DNA of 64,000 nt from Argentina anserina (taxonomy: Eukaryota > Streptophyta > Magnoliopsida > Rosales > Rosaceae), in assembly GCF_933775445.1 (NCBI RefSeq), contig NC_065878.1:17061395-17125394 (forward strand), given 5' to 3'. Within the stretch, counting starts at the first letter, position 1; each line of letters starts with the position of its first letter. Below, one piece after another: positions 49,263-60,866 of this stretch. The notes under the pieces are model-generated. The model was not told the origin of the DNA. It was given only the letters and a program-made list of their open reading frames with translations, and did no database searches. The position numbers and the translations under genes were made by a program.

Positions 49263-49616
49263 TTAAAATATGAGAGGTTTTAAATACACACCATATATCT
49301 CTTAATACACACTCTGTTATTTTAATTTTCACATAATATGGGTCCAGTTTGGTCTTGAGGTGAGATTGGAAAAATCTACGTTTGCAGATTTAATTAGCAA
49401 CAACTTCTAAAAGCTTCATTACAACTTTCATAATTTGCCTAAAAATTACATCGGAGTTCGTGAACTTAGTAAATAAGCTGATTTACCAAACACATTGATC
49501 ATATTATTTGAGAATTTACGCCCATAATATGAGCCAAACTTGGGGACAAACACGTCTTTGTTGAGTTCGTTCTATACTATCCATTCTCCAAAGATAATGA
49601 AGTGAGTTTTGGCTAT

Positions 49617-50659
49617 TAAGATAATGGCAAAAATGCCGATTTGCACCCCAAATTTGGTTGAAATTGTCAATTTGCACCATGAACTTGTATTTGAGTCAAT
49701 TTACCTCCTAAACTTGGTAAAAATTACCGATTTGCACCCTATCCGTTAAATTTAACTGTTTCTATCCAATTTTGTGTCACATGTCATGCACATGAGGGGT
49801 AATGTTGTCATTTTCTATATATATTTTTCTTAAAAACAAATAAAAATATTCTTTAAAATGAGGATTATTTTGTTAATCAAATTATTTATTTACATCTTTT
49901 TTCTACATACTTAACCCTACTTTGAATTATATATTCAACATATCCACTCATTCAAATATAGTGTGTTGTGTATAAATATATTTTTATATGTACACATTGT
50001 TGAAGGAGGAACAAAACGAGAATAATAACGACGTAATAGAACAGAACGTAACCGTTTATTGATTGATAATGAGGCCAATATATAGGCATTACATAACCAC
50101 AATCCCGTAGGATTTTGAGTCCTAATCTATTACAGAGATGCGAATCTATCTCTAACAGAAAACCTAATAAGACTAAGACACACACAATGGTAGAATAGTA
50201 ATTCTCTCGGAACACACATTTATTTTTAATTTTCAATGTATTTATTTATTTATATTTTTCTAATATCTTTTAACATACCATATCACATAAAATAATAAAT
50301 ATATAAATTCAATAACATGTTTCGAAAAAACAAACATTGTAGCAAGTGTTCCTCTTAAGTAATTTTATTAATTTATTTTATTATTAAATATGAATAAATA
50401 TATAATGACAATACTGCCCCTTAAATGCATGACATGCGACTTAAAATTGGATTGAAAACATTAAATTTAACGGATAGGGTGCATATCAGCAATTTTTATC
50501 AAGTTTAGGAGGTAAATTGACTCAAATGCAAATTCAGGGTGTAAATCGGTAATTTTTACCAAGTTTAGGAGGTAAACTGACTCAAATACAAATTCGGGGT
50601 GCAAATTGACAATTTCAGCCAAGTTTAGAGTGTAAATCGGCATTTTTGCCTAAGATAAT
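49617..50659. mobile_element. Middle MULE-like element of the nest, perfect 9-bp target duplication
   Basis: The element spans 49626-50650. Ends are GGCAAAAATGCCGATTTGCA and the near reverse complement at the right. Inverted arms of roughly 130-190 bp contain internal subrepeats (tttgcacc, gaggtaaattgactcaaat). The 9-mer taagataat flanks both sides exactly (49617-49625, 50651-50659). It has no coding capacity and itself holds a solo LTR. Confidence 0.88.
49993..50219 (-). mobile_element. Inner solo LTR of the nest, 217 bp
   Basis: The LTR spans 49998-50214, TG...CA bounded (tgttgaagg ... tcggaaca), flanked by cacat on both sides (49993-49997, 50215-50219). On the minus strand it reads TATATATTGG then CAATAAAC, the TATA and poly(A)-type signals in LTR order. 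It is the youngest layer of the nest. Confidence 0.8.
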
Positions 50660-51269
50660 TATATGAAGAACCTTATATAAATCCTTCCATTGAGGTATGT
50701 GTTCTATCTATATCTTCAAACTGATTGATGACATAGTAGAAATGTTTTCTTATACATATGTCATAACTAAGTAGAGACCTTGGGTCAGAAGACTTTACTA
50801 CTGAATAATAAGTTCCTATATGATAAAACGTTTCTAACAAAAAATGTGAAAGATTTGAAAAAAAATATGTTAGTTAAATTATAATTATACTAAATAATAA
50901 AATATTTCATGATATATAGGGATAATTTTGGTACTTTGGGGTGTGCATTTAGAGAAAAAATTACATGAAATTTTAGATTGGTAGTGTATTAAGAAGTGGG
51001 TGTGTATTAAGATAAATGGGGTGTGTATTTAAAACTTTTCTTAAAGTATACATAATGTAATGCCCTACATAATACGACATAAAAATTAATACATCTACCC
51101 TATACATAGAAATGAACGTCATCTAGCCCAACGTTACCAACTACCAGCCAGCTTCAGGACGATGGATTGAGATGGAAATATTACGACCAATCTATTTTGC
51201 TGATTCATTTGGTATAAATAACCATAATTAAGAGCCACCACAAGCTACTTGTTAATCAGAATTGTGAAC

Positions 51270-51839
51270 ATGGAGGTCACCATAATCTTCAAAGATATTG
51301 CGAAACCACCTCACAAATTTTCCCTCCTCGACCAGCTCACTCCTCCTACTTACGCCCCGATTATATTGTTCTACCTCAACCCATCATTAACCAATCTTTC
51401 CTTAATTAACCTTTATCCACTTGAAGACTTCTTAATTTCTGTGAGACCCTCACTCTCTACTACCCATTTTCCGGCCAAATGAAGAACCACCTTTACGTTG
51501 ATGATTTCTACGCCGGTGTTCCATACCTGGAAGTCCGAGTGAATCGTCGCTTGCTTGAGTTTCATAAGCTTCAAGAAGCCGGCCGGCTGCTAAAGGACCT
51601 TCTTCCACTCATTCCATCCCGGAAGGAAACTGGCCCCTTAGATCTGCTTCCCTTGCTTGGTTGTCAGATCAATATTTTCGCCTGTGGTGGATTATCAATC
51701 TCTATCTCCGTCTCTCACAAGGTTATTGACGGGGATACGGCCGATGCTTTTTACAAGACATGGGCTGCTTTTTACAAGATACAGCCGATAATTTGTATCT
51801 ATTGGTCGTTTTCCCTAATAAAGGGGATAAACTTCTCAA
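51270..51839 (+). pseudogene. BAHD acyltransferase, 5' part (second copy)
   Basis: The ATG at 51270 opens MEVTIIFKDIAKPP, then FSLLDQLTPPTYAPIILFY, typical of vinorine-synthase-like BAHD enzymes, which transfer acyl groups from CoA to alcohols or amines in the cytosol. A frameshift near 51440-51460 moves the protein to the frame of 51479, which continues MKNHLYVDDFYAGVPYLEVRVN, LLPLLGCQINIFACGG and the catalytic HxxxD as SHKVIDGDTADAF. The sequence stops at 51839, where a copia LTR begins. The overlapping 3' part resumes at 58384. No intact product is possible. Confidence 0.8.
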
Positions 51840-52568
51840 TGATATGGTCAATTCCTCCTTAATTGATGGAGGTGAGAAAATTATGTGATGTTCAAATGAG
51901 TAAATCAAGTACATCTATTGCTTTGGTAACTCATTAATTGATGGAGTTCATTTTGTTGAAATTTGAAGCAACTTTTGTTGAAGATAAGAAACAAATCTAC
52001 AACCTTATGGTGGTAGGTGGCTGAGTTGTTAAGGTTGTAGATTTGTTTGACAAAAAAAGAAAAATGCATTGATGAGCATGCCAACATTGAGCATGAATCA
52101 AGGAAGAAGATTGACTTTGCTTCCGTGCATGTTACATGCAAATGCATGAATTGCACAAAGATGTTTGCCTATATAAAGGCATGAGAAATGGTGCAATAAA
52201 CATAGAAGAACAATAACGGAGAGATCATCTTTTGTGTGATCAAGAGTGAGAGATAGAGAGAAAACTCCAAGTATAGAGTTTGTGTGTATAGCAAAATATG
52301 TGAGAGTGTATCCCTTCAAGTGTGAGTCTTGAAGTAGTGTTTCTATCGGTGTAACCTTTCTTCGTATAGTGGAGGTTCTTTATTGTTGCTACCCGTAGAC
52401 GTAAACACTTTGCCGAACCACGTTAAATCTCGGTGTTCTCTATCATTTTTATTTTCCGCTCGTAGTTGTAAGTTATTTCGATTTCCATTCTACAATTCAT
52501 TTTTCCGCATTCCCCAACAGTGGTATCAGAGCTCCTAATTCTGAGTGGGAGTTGCTAGAATGGAAGGA

Positions 52569-54130
52569 TGACGAAGTACCATGATCAGACTCAACCACTC
52601 CAACTGAATTACCTGGAAGCCGAGAATGGAGGATATTCTCTATTGCAAAGATTTGCATGAGCCGATCGAGGGAGACGATGCCAAGCCAAGTGAGATTTCA
52701 CCAGCAATTTGGACGAAGATGAACCGCAAAGCCATCGGTCATATTCATGAATGGGTGGACGATAGTATGTTTCACTATGTTGCCAATGAAACCAGCGCGG
52801 ATGAGCTTTGGTTGAAGCTGGAGTCCTTAATTGAAAAAACGATTACTGCCAAGAAAACTTTTCTCATTAAAGAGCTCGTAAACATGAAGTATCGGAGAGG
52901 CGTTCGAGTGACCGAGCACCTCAACAACTTTCAAATTATACTAAATCAATTAGCCACGATGAGCATGAAGATTGATGATAAGTTACAAGCATTGCTGCCT
53001 AAGTAGCACGGACACGTGCTCATGACACCGTATTGCGTGTCCGACACGGACACAGACATGCGTATTGACTTTGGACACGGCCCGGACACGCGTGTATCCG
53101 AATCGGACACGCGGACACGTACCAACTCATAATAAAAGTGAAAGTGCTTATAGTGAGAATCGAACCTTGGTTATCCAAGACACTCAACAACTCCTCAACC
53201 ATTCCAACAGATTCAGTTTTTATTATATTTATACACACTTTAATATATATATAAGAAGAGAAACTCGTAATAAAAATAAGAATGCTTGTTGTGGGATTCG
53301 AAGCTTGGTTATCCAAGGTACTTATCAAGTCCTTAGCCATTCTAACAAGTTATGTTTTCATCATTTTAATGCACACTTTGATATATATATATATATATAT
53401 ATCTAAAATTCTAAATACTTTCAAATTTATAAAATATTTTTTAATATATATATATATATATTAAAAATAATATTTAATTAACGTGTCCACCACGTGTCCG
53501 TGTCCGTGCTACTTAGGTTACTGCTACTCGGGTCGTTACCAGATAGCTAGGAGACATTTGTGTCACTATAAGTAACTCTGCTCCTAATGGTGTATTATTT
53601 ATGAAAATATTAAAGATAATATGTTGAACGAAGAAACAAGAAGGAGTTCTTCATCAAGTTCAGAAAATGGTCAATTTTTCGTTGCAGAGAGGAGAGGAAG
53701 GAGTAAGAGCAAAGGACCCAGAGGTTACGAAAGGAGTATGAGCAAATCCAGAACAAGGTTCAACGGAAAGTGTCATCATTGTGGTCTTCCAGGCCACATG
53801 AAGAAAAATTGTAACAAATTGAAGCGGGAATTCAAAGAAGCGAGAGAAGATGCTACTCATCAACAAAAGGAGGACACAAACAATGTTGTTGTTGCGGTGT
53901 CTCATGATGAGTGTGAGTTCCTGTCACTTGGAGGTGAATGTCTGCTAGTAGATAATCCTGGAGTTCAATGGATCGTTGATTCCGGAGCCTCGTTTCATGC
54001 TACCTCTCACGTAGAGTTCTTCACTACGTACAAAGCAGGTGACTTTGGTAAAGTGAAGATGGGCAATGACAACTACTCCAATATTGCTGGGATTGGAGAT
54101 ATTTGCTTGCAGACATATGTGGGTTGTTAG
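52569..54130 (+). pseudogene. gag and protease region of the second copia, MITE-interrupted
   Basis: Gag can be read at 52626-52998 (MEDILYCKDLHEPIEGDD, WLKLESLIEKTITAKKTFLIKEL), is interrupted by a MITE, and resumes at 53525 with stops. The nucleocapsid zinc knuckle CHHCGLPGHMKKNC is intact at about 53774-53815. The aspartic protease active site WIVDSGASFHAT lies at about 53968-54003. A stop closes this frame at 54130. Several nonsense changes make it inactive. Confidence 0.8.
52991..53524. mobile_element. hAT-type MITE, copy 2, inside copia gag
   Basis: The element spans 52999-53516 (518 bp), with ends CTAAGTAGCACGGACACG and the matching reverse complement. Flanks are attgctgc (52991-52998) and gttactgc (53517-53524), an 8-bp duplication with two mismatches. 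Removing the element plus one flank copy leaves the gag frame continuous. The GGACAC-rich ends mark it as kin of 26177-26615. An internal TA tract is at 53381-53402. Confidence 0.75.
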
Positions 54131-57100
54131 TTATTGTTGAAAGATGTGAGACATGTTCATGGTCTACGTCTCAATCTTATGTCAACTGATGTACTTGATA
54201 GACAAGGCTTTCATCATCATGGTGGTGATGGAAAGTGGAAGCTTACCAAGGGATATCTTGTAGTTGCCAGAGGAAAAATGTGTTGCACACTCTACAAAAC
54301 CTATGGAAAGATATGCAAGAGTGAGCTGAATGCAGTCGATGAATCTTCTTCAAGTTTGTGGCATAGACGTCTTAGCCACATGAGTGAGAAATGACTACAG
54401 TTGTTGGCAAAGAAGTCGCTAATTCCTATTACCAAAGGTAACTCACTAGACTCTTGTGATTATTATTTATATGGCAAGCATAAGAAAATTAGTTTTCAAA
54501 GACTTTCACTAGGAAAGAAAATATTCTAGATCTTGTACATTCAGATGTGTGTGGCCCGATGGAAGAAGAATAATTAGATATGCATAAGCAAGGTTCTAAA
54601 AAGCGTTAGGCGGTATGCAGGCGGACAACCACCTCCTAGCGCCTAGACGGTTAGGCGGCCTCCTAGGCGGTTTGGAATTATTAAATATTTATTTATTTTT
54701 ATACATATATTTAAACTATTTTAATGATTAAAAATATATAATGATGTTTAATATTAATTTAAAAAATACTTAAAATAGTCTAAATTCACATAACTTAAGT
54801 AGAAAGCTCATAAAAATATTTGAAGAAAAGATAAATAATGAAACAAATGCAATAATACTAAATCTCAATTTATTTCTCTCCACATTATTTCCTAACTCAT
54901 TCAGTATCAGACTCAAACTTAATATTCATATTTCTTTCCTCTTCTTCTGTTGATAAGATTCAGTTTTCAGAAAATAGACAAAAAGTAAAAGTTGCGGCCT
55001 CTTTTAGTTTTTTTTTAATATCAAATGATAGTTGACCGTCTAGGACTAAATAGAGACAATTAGACCGCCTAGGACTGAATAAGGCTGCCTAAGACCGCCT
55101 AGAACCGCCAAGGACCGCATAGGCGGCCGCCTAATTCATAAAACGCCACAGATGGACGCCGAGGCAAAAAACGTGGCGGTGGGTGACCTTCTAGCGCCTA
55201 GGCGCCGCCTAGACCGTTTGTTAGAACATTGTGCATAAGTATTTTGTTACTTATATCGATGATGCTTCACGAAAGGTTTTGGTTTATTTGTTGAAATCCA
55301 AAGACCAGGTGTTCCAGACATTTACAATTTTCCACACTATGGTGGAAATGGAGACTGGAAGAAAATTGAAGTGTCTTCGAAGTGATAACGGTGTAGAGTA
55401 CATAGCGCACAAATTTAAAGATTATTGTGCAAAACATGGCATCAGACATGAGAAGACAGTTCCTGGCACCCCTCAACATAATGGCGTAGCAGAGCGGATG
55501 AACCGTACCATTATGAAGAAAGTCAGATGCATGTTGATGATGGTAAAATTATCAAAAGAATTTTGGGGAGAAGCTGTGAAGACTGCGTGCTACCTAATCA
55601 ATAGAGCACCGTGTGTACCTTTGAGATTTAAGATTCCAAATGAAGTCTGGATCGGAAAAGATGCATCATACTCATATTTGAGAGTATTTAGATGTAAAAC
55701 ATTCACACTTGTATCCAAGAAGCAGAGGAAAAAGCTGGATGACAATGCAACACCATGCATATTTTTCGGCTATGGTGAAGAAGAGTTTGGCTACCGGTTG
55801 TGGAATCCAAAGACTAAGAAATTCATAAGAAGCAGAGATGTGGTGTTCCATGAAGACCAATCTATTACAGATTTCGACAAAGAGGTACTACCAAATGCAA
55901 CAAGTGATAGTGGCATTTATGATTCACCATTGCAGCAGGAATCTAATGTTGGGCTGTAAGGTGATAGAGTTGAAAATGTACCTGACACGGGAGATGCTGA
56001 AGTCGAATAATCAAGTAGTTGTTCGTAGAAGCCCCAGGAGGCAGATTCCATCCACCAAGTATCCATCATCTCAATATATTTTGGTGACTAATGATGAAGA
56101 TGATCCTTATGCAAATTACATTCTTTTGAACAAGGACGAAGAGCCTGAAAGTTATACGGAAGCAAAGATTCATCAAGACCACGACAAATGAAGACTAGCC
56201 ATGAAGTATGAAATGGAGTCTTTACTAAAGAATGACACCTATGAGTTGGTGAAGCTTCCTAAAGGACGAAAAGCACTTAAGAACAAGTGGGTGTTCAAGT
56301 TAAAGCGAGATGAGAATGAGAAACTGACAAAATTCAAGGCTCGCTTAGTTGTCAAAGCATTCAGCCAGAAAGAATGAATTGATTTTGATGAGATTTTCTC
56401 ACTTGTTGTCAAGATGACTTCGATTAGAGTCATTTTTGGGCATTGCTGTGAGCATGGATCTAGAGGTGGAACAGATGGACGTGAAGACAACATGGTGATT
56501 TAGATGAAGAAATATATATGGAGCAACCAAAAGGCTTCGAAGTCAATGAAAAGGAGCATATGGTTTGCAAGTTGAAGAAAAGCATGTACGGATTAAAGCA
56601 AGCACCAAGATAATGGTATAAGAAGTTGGACTGTTTCATGGTGAGTCATGGGTGCAAGAGAACGTCAGCAGATCCGTGTATTTATATTCAACAACCCGCT
56701 GGAGGTAATTTTGTCATCAACTACTTTATGTAGATGATATGTTATTGTTGGCAAATATACTGCTATGATTCAGTAGTTAAAGGCAGATTTATCAAAGTCC
56801 TTTTATATGAAGGATTTGGGACCAGTCAAGCAGATTTTAGGCATGGAGATTGCCCGTGATCGTGGGAACAAGAAATTGTGGTTATCACAAGAAAAGTACA
56901 TTGAGAAGGTACTAGAGCGTTTCCACATGGAGAAAGCAAAACCAGTTGCTACTCCACTTGCTAGTCACATGAAGCTCAGCTCAGCTCAAAACAGAGTCAT
57001 ACGAGTCAGAAGGAGGATGAAGAAATGGCAACAGTGCCATATGCCTCAGCAGTAAGGAGCTTGATGTACGCGATGGTTTGTACTAGACCATACATAACAC

Positions 57101-57702
57101 ATGCAGTTGGTGTTGTTAGCATATTCTTATCTAATTCAGGCAAGGAGCACTTGAATGCTCTCAAGTGGATTTTGAGATACTTTCGAGGAACTTCAAAGAT
57201 GAGTTTATGCTTTGGAAGTGGCAAGTATGAACTAGTTGTTTACACAAATGCAGATATGATCAGGAATATTGACACGAGAAAGTCTACATACAGATACCTA
57301 ATCACGTTTTCAGGTGGAGCTTTCTCGTGGCAATCAAAGCTATAAAAATGTGTTGCTTTGTCAACTACATAAGCATAGTATATTGTAGCTACGGAAGCGT
57401 TCAAAGATATTTTGTGGTTAAAGGGATTCCTACATGAATTGGGTCATACACAACAAGAGTTTGTCTTGCATTGTGACAATCAAAGCGCGATTCACTTGAG
57501 CAAAAATTCGAGTTTTCACTCAAGGTCAAAACACAATGATGTGAGGTATCACTCGATACGTGATATGCTGGAAGCTAAGGAAATGTTGCTGAAGAAAATT
57601 TATACAGACAAGAACAGTTCAGATATGATGACAAAATCTCTACCGAAAGAGAAGTTCGAGTTCTGCAGAAGCGCATCTGGAATGGCGCATCCCTCCATCT
57701 AA
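54131..57702 (+). pseudogene. pol region of the second copia (integrase to RNase H)
   Basis: GAG-pre-integrase is at 54134-54394 (LLKDVRHVHGLRLNLMS, LWHRRLSHMSEK). The integrase core is at 55240-55959 after a MITE (FVTYIDDASRKVLVYLLKSK, CLRSDNGVEY, TPQHNGVAERMNRT, EFWGEAVKTA, IFFGYGEEEFGYRLW). RT lies at about 56210-56860 with frameshifts ([32 protein letters not shown] in another frame, MKDLGPVKQILGMEI). RNase H is at 57025-57702 (SLMYAMVCTRPYITHAV, LHCDNQSAIHLSKN, KHNDVRYHSIRDML). Frameshifts and stops throughout. Confidence 0.85.
54581..55239. mobile_element. hAT-type MITE with GGCGG-rich ends inside copia pol
   Basis: The element spans 54589-55231 (643 bp). The left end CAAGGTTCTAAAAAGCG pairs with the reverse complement of the right end CAATGTTCTAACAAACGG; the CA-GGTTCTAA start is typical of hAT. 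The 8-mer tgcataag flanks it exactly (54581-54588, 55232-55239). Subterminal clusters of taggcgg/ccgccta are abundant at both ends. Excising it with one flank copy joins the pre-integrase and integrase parts in frame. Confidence 0.88.
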
Positions 57703-58383
57703 GTCGGGAGGGGGAGATTGATAGGGTCAATTCCTCCTTAATGGAGGTGAGAAAACCATGTGATGTTCACATAAGTAAATCAAGCACACATACTGCTTTG
57801 GTGACCCATTAATTGATGAAGTTGATTTTGTTGAAACTTGGAGCAACCTTTGTTGAAGGTAAAAAACAAATGTACAACCTTATGGTGGTATGTGGCTGAT
57901 TTGTTTGACAAAGAAAGAAGAATGCATTGATGAGCATGTCAACATTGAGCATGAATCAATGAAGAAGATTGACTTTGCTTTCATGCATGTTACATGCAAA
58001 TGCATGAATTGCACAAAGATGTTTGCCTATATAAAGGCATGAGAAATGGTGCAATAAACATAGAAGAACAATAAGGGAGAGATAATCTTGTGTGTGATCA
58101 AGAGTGAGAGATAGAGAGAAAACTCTAAGTAGAGAGTTTTGTGTGTATAGCAAAATAAAGTGTGTGAGAGTGTATCCCTTCAAGTGTGAGTCTTGAAATA
58201 GTGTTTCTATCGGTGTAACATTTCTTCGTATAGTGGAGGTTCTTTACTGTTGTTACCCATGGACGTAGGCACTTTGCCGAACCACGTTAAATCTCAGTGT
58301 TTTCTATCATTTTTATTTTCCGCTTGTGGTTGTAAATTATTTCTATTTCCATTTTACAGTTCATTTTTCCGCATTCCCCAACA

Positions 58384-59335
58384 ATTGATGGGGATACGGC
58401 CGATTATTTTTACAAGATACGGCCGATAATTTGTATCTATCGGTCGTTTTCCCTAATAAAGAGGATAAACTTCTCATTTCTACGTACTACTCTTCTCACA
58501 ATCTCACGTACGTGCATGCATATCTTAATTATCATATTGTTAGTTCCATCTACTTCCGGCCTCAACGTACTGTATGGGTCTAGAGGTCTTTCTTCTCTCT
58601 TCACTCAAAAGTTTTTGGAAAATTATGTTGTGCGCGACAAACACAACATAATCTTACCTAACCCGTCATGCATCTCATGTGCTCCACTAATTAATGCCTG
58701 TAATTTAAAAAAAAAGTATGTCATGCATGTATGTACAACCGATGAACCCAACTTTTTTCCATTTTTTTTGTTTTTTTTGGTAAAAGCAGGTACTTCACCA
58801 AAGTCTTCCGTAGTCATGCAAGCAGTGAACCTGAGGCAGCAAATGAACCGGCAAATGACATCAAATAATGTCATGATCGGAAATCTTTTAGGATTGGCCC
58901 TAGCTGCCGCCGATGAATCTAAGACTGACACTCTTCACTTGTGTGACTTGGTGAGCCTGATTAGGGAATTAAACAAAACGTTCAACAATTTGGAGAGTAA
59001 ACTGCTAGGTGAGGGTGGTGGATTCGGCACCATTTCTGAGTTGAATAATCAGCTAGGGTCTATGCTTTCCTCAGAAAGTCGGAATATCTATATATTCACA
59101 AGCTGGGTTGGCATTCTCAATCAGGTAGATTTGTGTTGGGGGGAGGCCATTTTGGATCGGTACCATTGGGAAAGTTGGTCATGCATTTGCGAATATAATC
59201 GTGTTCGTCGAGAGACAATGGGATAGGGGTATTGAAGCATGGGTGAACTTGGAGGAAAATCAAATGGCCCTGTTAGAGAAAGACCCCCAATTTTTAGCAT
59301 TTGCTTCTCCAAATCCTGGAATTTCAAGCATGTAA
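58384..59335 (+). pseudogene. BAHD acyltransferase, 3' part
   Basis: It begins by repeating about 100 bp of the 5' part (gatggggatacggccgat...gataaacttctca; compare 51728-51838) with a ~27-bp deletion, then continues the protein. SVVFPNKEDKLLISTYYS is near 58439, SSVVMQAVNLRQQMN at about 58810, GNLLGLALAAADES and LCDLVSLIRELNKTFNNLE up to 59010, FTSWVGILNQVDLCWGEA at 59095-59150. Past a frameshift, ERQWDRGIEAWVNLEENQMALLEKD runs to a natural C-terminus ISSM and stop at 59333. The structural DFGWG motif reads DLCWG, so it is degraded. An intron acceptor-like ttggtaaaagcag precedes 58791. Confidence 0.75.
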
Positions 59336-60465
59336 CCCTCTACGCTTTTATTTTAAAATTCATCAACAAAAGCTATCAGTAATAAAGATTAGAATACCAA
59401 ACCATATATCAATAATGGGTCCATCAATAATAACTGCATTAATTATTAATATATTTGGCATTCGTGAATTTGTACTCAATAAAAGAATTGAAATTATTTG
59501 GACACATGTAGACGTTGATGTTAGCAGTTTCAAAAGCGGTGAGCTTATTTCCCAAATGCCGCTACAATTTATATACATTTTAAAATAATGCTAAATGACC
59601 CATATTTTGAGAAGTATATTTGTCGTCCACCTATAATATGCCCACCTCACATCTTGATGTCACATGTCTTTTTATTTTTCTATTCACTAACCATAGTTAG
59701 CTGTTTTATATTTTATTTTTGTAATTTTTTTTCCATTTTTTTTCCTATCTACTCTTGTTCTTAAATACTCGTATGAAACCCATAACATAAAAGAGTTCTG
59801 AAACACATGATTTTATAGTCTAGTCTAGGATTCTAATAAATAATCAAATCGAAAGGCGTCGTCTTTGCTTGTCTTCAAATAGAGCGCAGACTTGAATTTT
59901 GAGATTGCCCTCTCGAAGACGAGAAAGGCAGTAGCTTCAACCCGCGGGACATAGGAAGCGATTGCCGATTTTTATATACTCTTTAGTCCTTGAATCAAAT
60001 TCTTGCACATATGAATCAAAATAGTCAATATATATACAGTTAGACATGGGTTTGGTTAGAGACTTGAAGAGTTTAAGTTACTTTCTGGGTGGCCGACCAT
60101 TTTAGTTTGCAGAGTTTAGAATAACAACAGAGAGGAAGAATTCAATTTGTAGAATTTCAAAAGGGGAAATACCGAAATAGCGAAATCCAGTGGAAGATCT
60201 GCGAAGAAGTCTTGATGTGGCGGAGGATATGATGGCTGAAGAGAAAGAAAGAGAGGAATGGAGGTGAGAACTGAGAAGGACATGGGGTGGAGTTGATGAG
60301 GATGAGAATTTTTTTGGAGGGACCTGGTCACCTGGGTTTAGTCTTTTGAATGAGCAGCGTGCCTCTGAATAGAAGTTGCAGAGGGTGAGGTTTAGGAGGT
60401 GTGGTTAGTATATTATAAAATACTAATATTAGAAGAAAATGTTATTTGTTATTGTATATATATAT
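59336..60465. other. Intergenic DNA
   Basis: AT-rich, with a GA-rich patch around 60230-60300 that yields a spurious minus-strand frame. No gene recognised. Confidence 0.3.
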
Positions 60466-60866
60466 AGTCTCTATCCAGAGTGAAGTTTCACTCTGAAATT
60501 TCAGAGTGAAGTTCCAAATTTGACACACTTTTCGGTCAAATGTTTTCACCATAAGCGATTCAATATTTAGGTATGCTATTCAAGATCATCTATACAAAAT
60601 TTCATCTGATTCGGACATCATTAAGGTATTAAAATTAGATTAAATCAATGAATGAATTAAAACTGTTCAACGTGAACCGTTCGTGTAAATATCAATTTTG
60701 AAAGCTCAAACCATTGTCAAATTGGATGAAACTTTGTAGAGATGATCTTGAATAACATACCTAAATATTGAATCGTTTATAGTGAAAAAATTTGACCGAA
60801 AAGTGTGCCAAAATTGGAACTTCACTCTGAAATTTCAGAGTGAAGCTTCACTCTGGATAGAAACTG
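60466..60866 (+). mobile_element. Foldback MULE-like MITE, copy 3 of 4
   Basis: Same family as copies 1, 2 and 4: left end AGTCTCTATCCAGAGTGAAG, right end its near reverse complement ending ctggatagaaact. Inserted between TA tracts (60455-60466 and 60867-60885), so the target duplication is masked. Confidence 0.85.

Larger units (their letters stand above)
49263..51049. mobile_element. Outer MULE-like element of a three-level nest
   Basis: The element spans 49272-51040. The left end GAGAGGTTTTAAATACACACC pairs with the reverse complement of the right end GAAAAGTTTTAAATACACACC, followed by a second shared block (ttaatacacac). Flanks are ttaaaatat (49263-49271) and ttaaagtat (51041-51049), 8 of 9 bases alike. 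Non-coding. It is interrupted by the inner element at 49626-50650, so its own length is about 740 bp. Confidence 0.7.
51840..58383 (+). mobile_element. Ty1/copia (Tnt1/Tork-like) retrotransposon without target duplication
   Basis: 5' LTR 51840-52519 and 3' LTR 57719-58383 (680 and 665 bp) both start TGATA.GGTCAATTCC and end CATTCCCCAACA. A primer-binding site TGGTATCAGAGC (initiator tRNA-Met) is at 52521-52532, and a purine tract GGGAGGGGGAGAT ends at 57718. Internal domains are in copia order. The LTRs show many substitutions and a small indel, so the insertion is older than the 37-44 kb element. The 5-mers next to it differ (ctcaa at left, attga at right). Two hAT-type MITEs sit inside, at 52999 and 54589. 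Confidence 0.9.

Noticed and set aside
52999..53516. Minisatellite of GGACAC units
   Set aside because: The units are clustered at both ends of an element bounded by inverted repeats and an 8-bp duplication, so they are hAT subterminal motifs.
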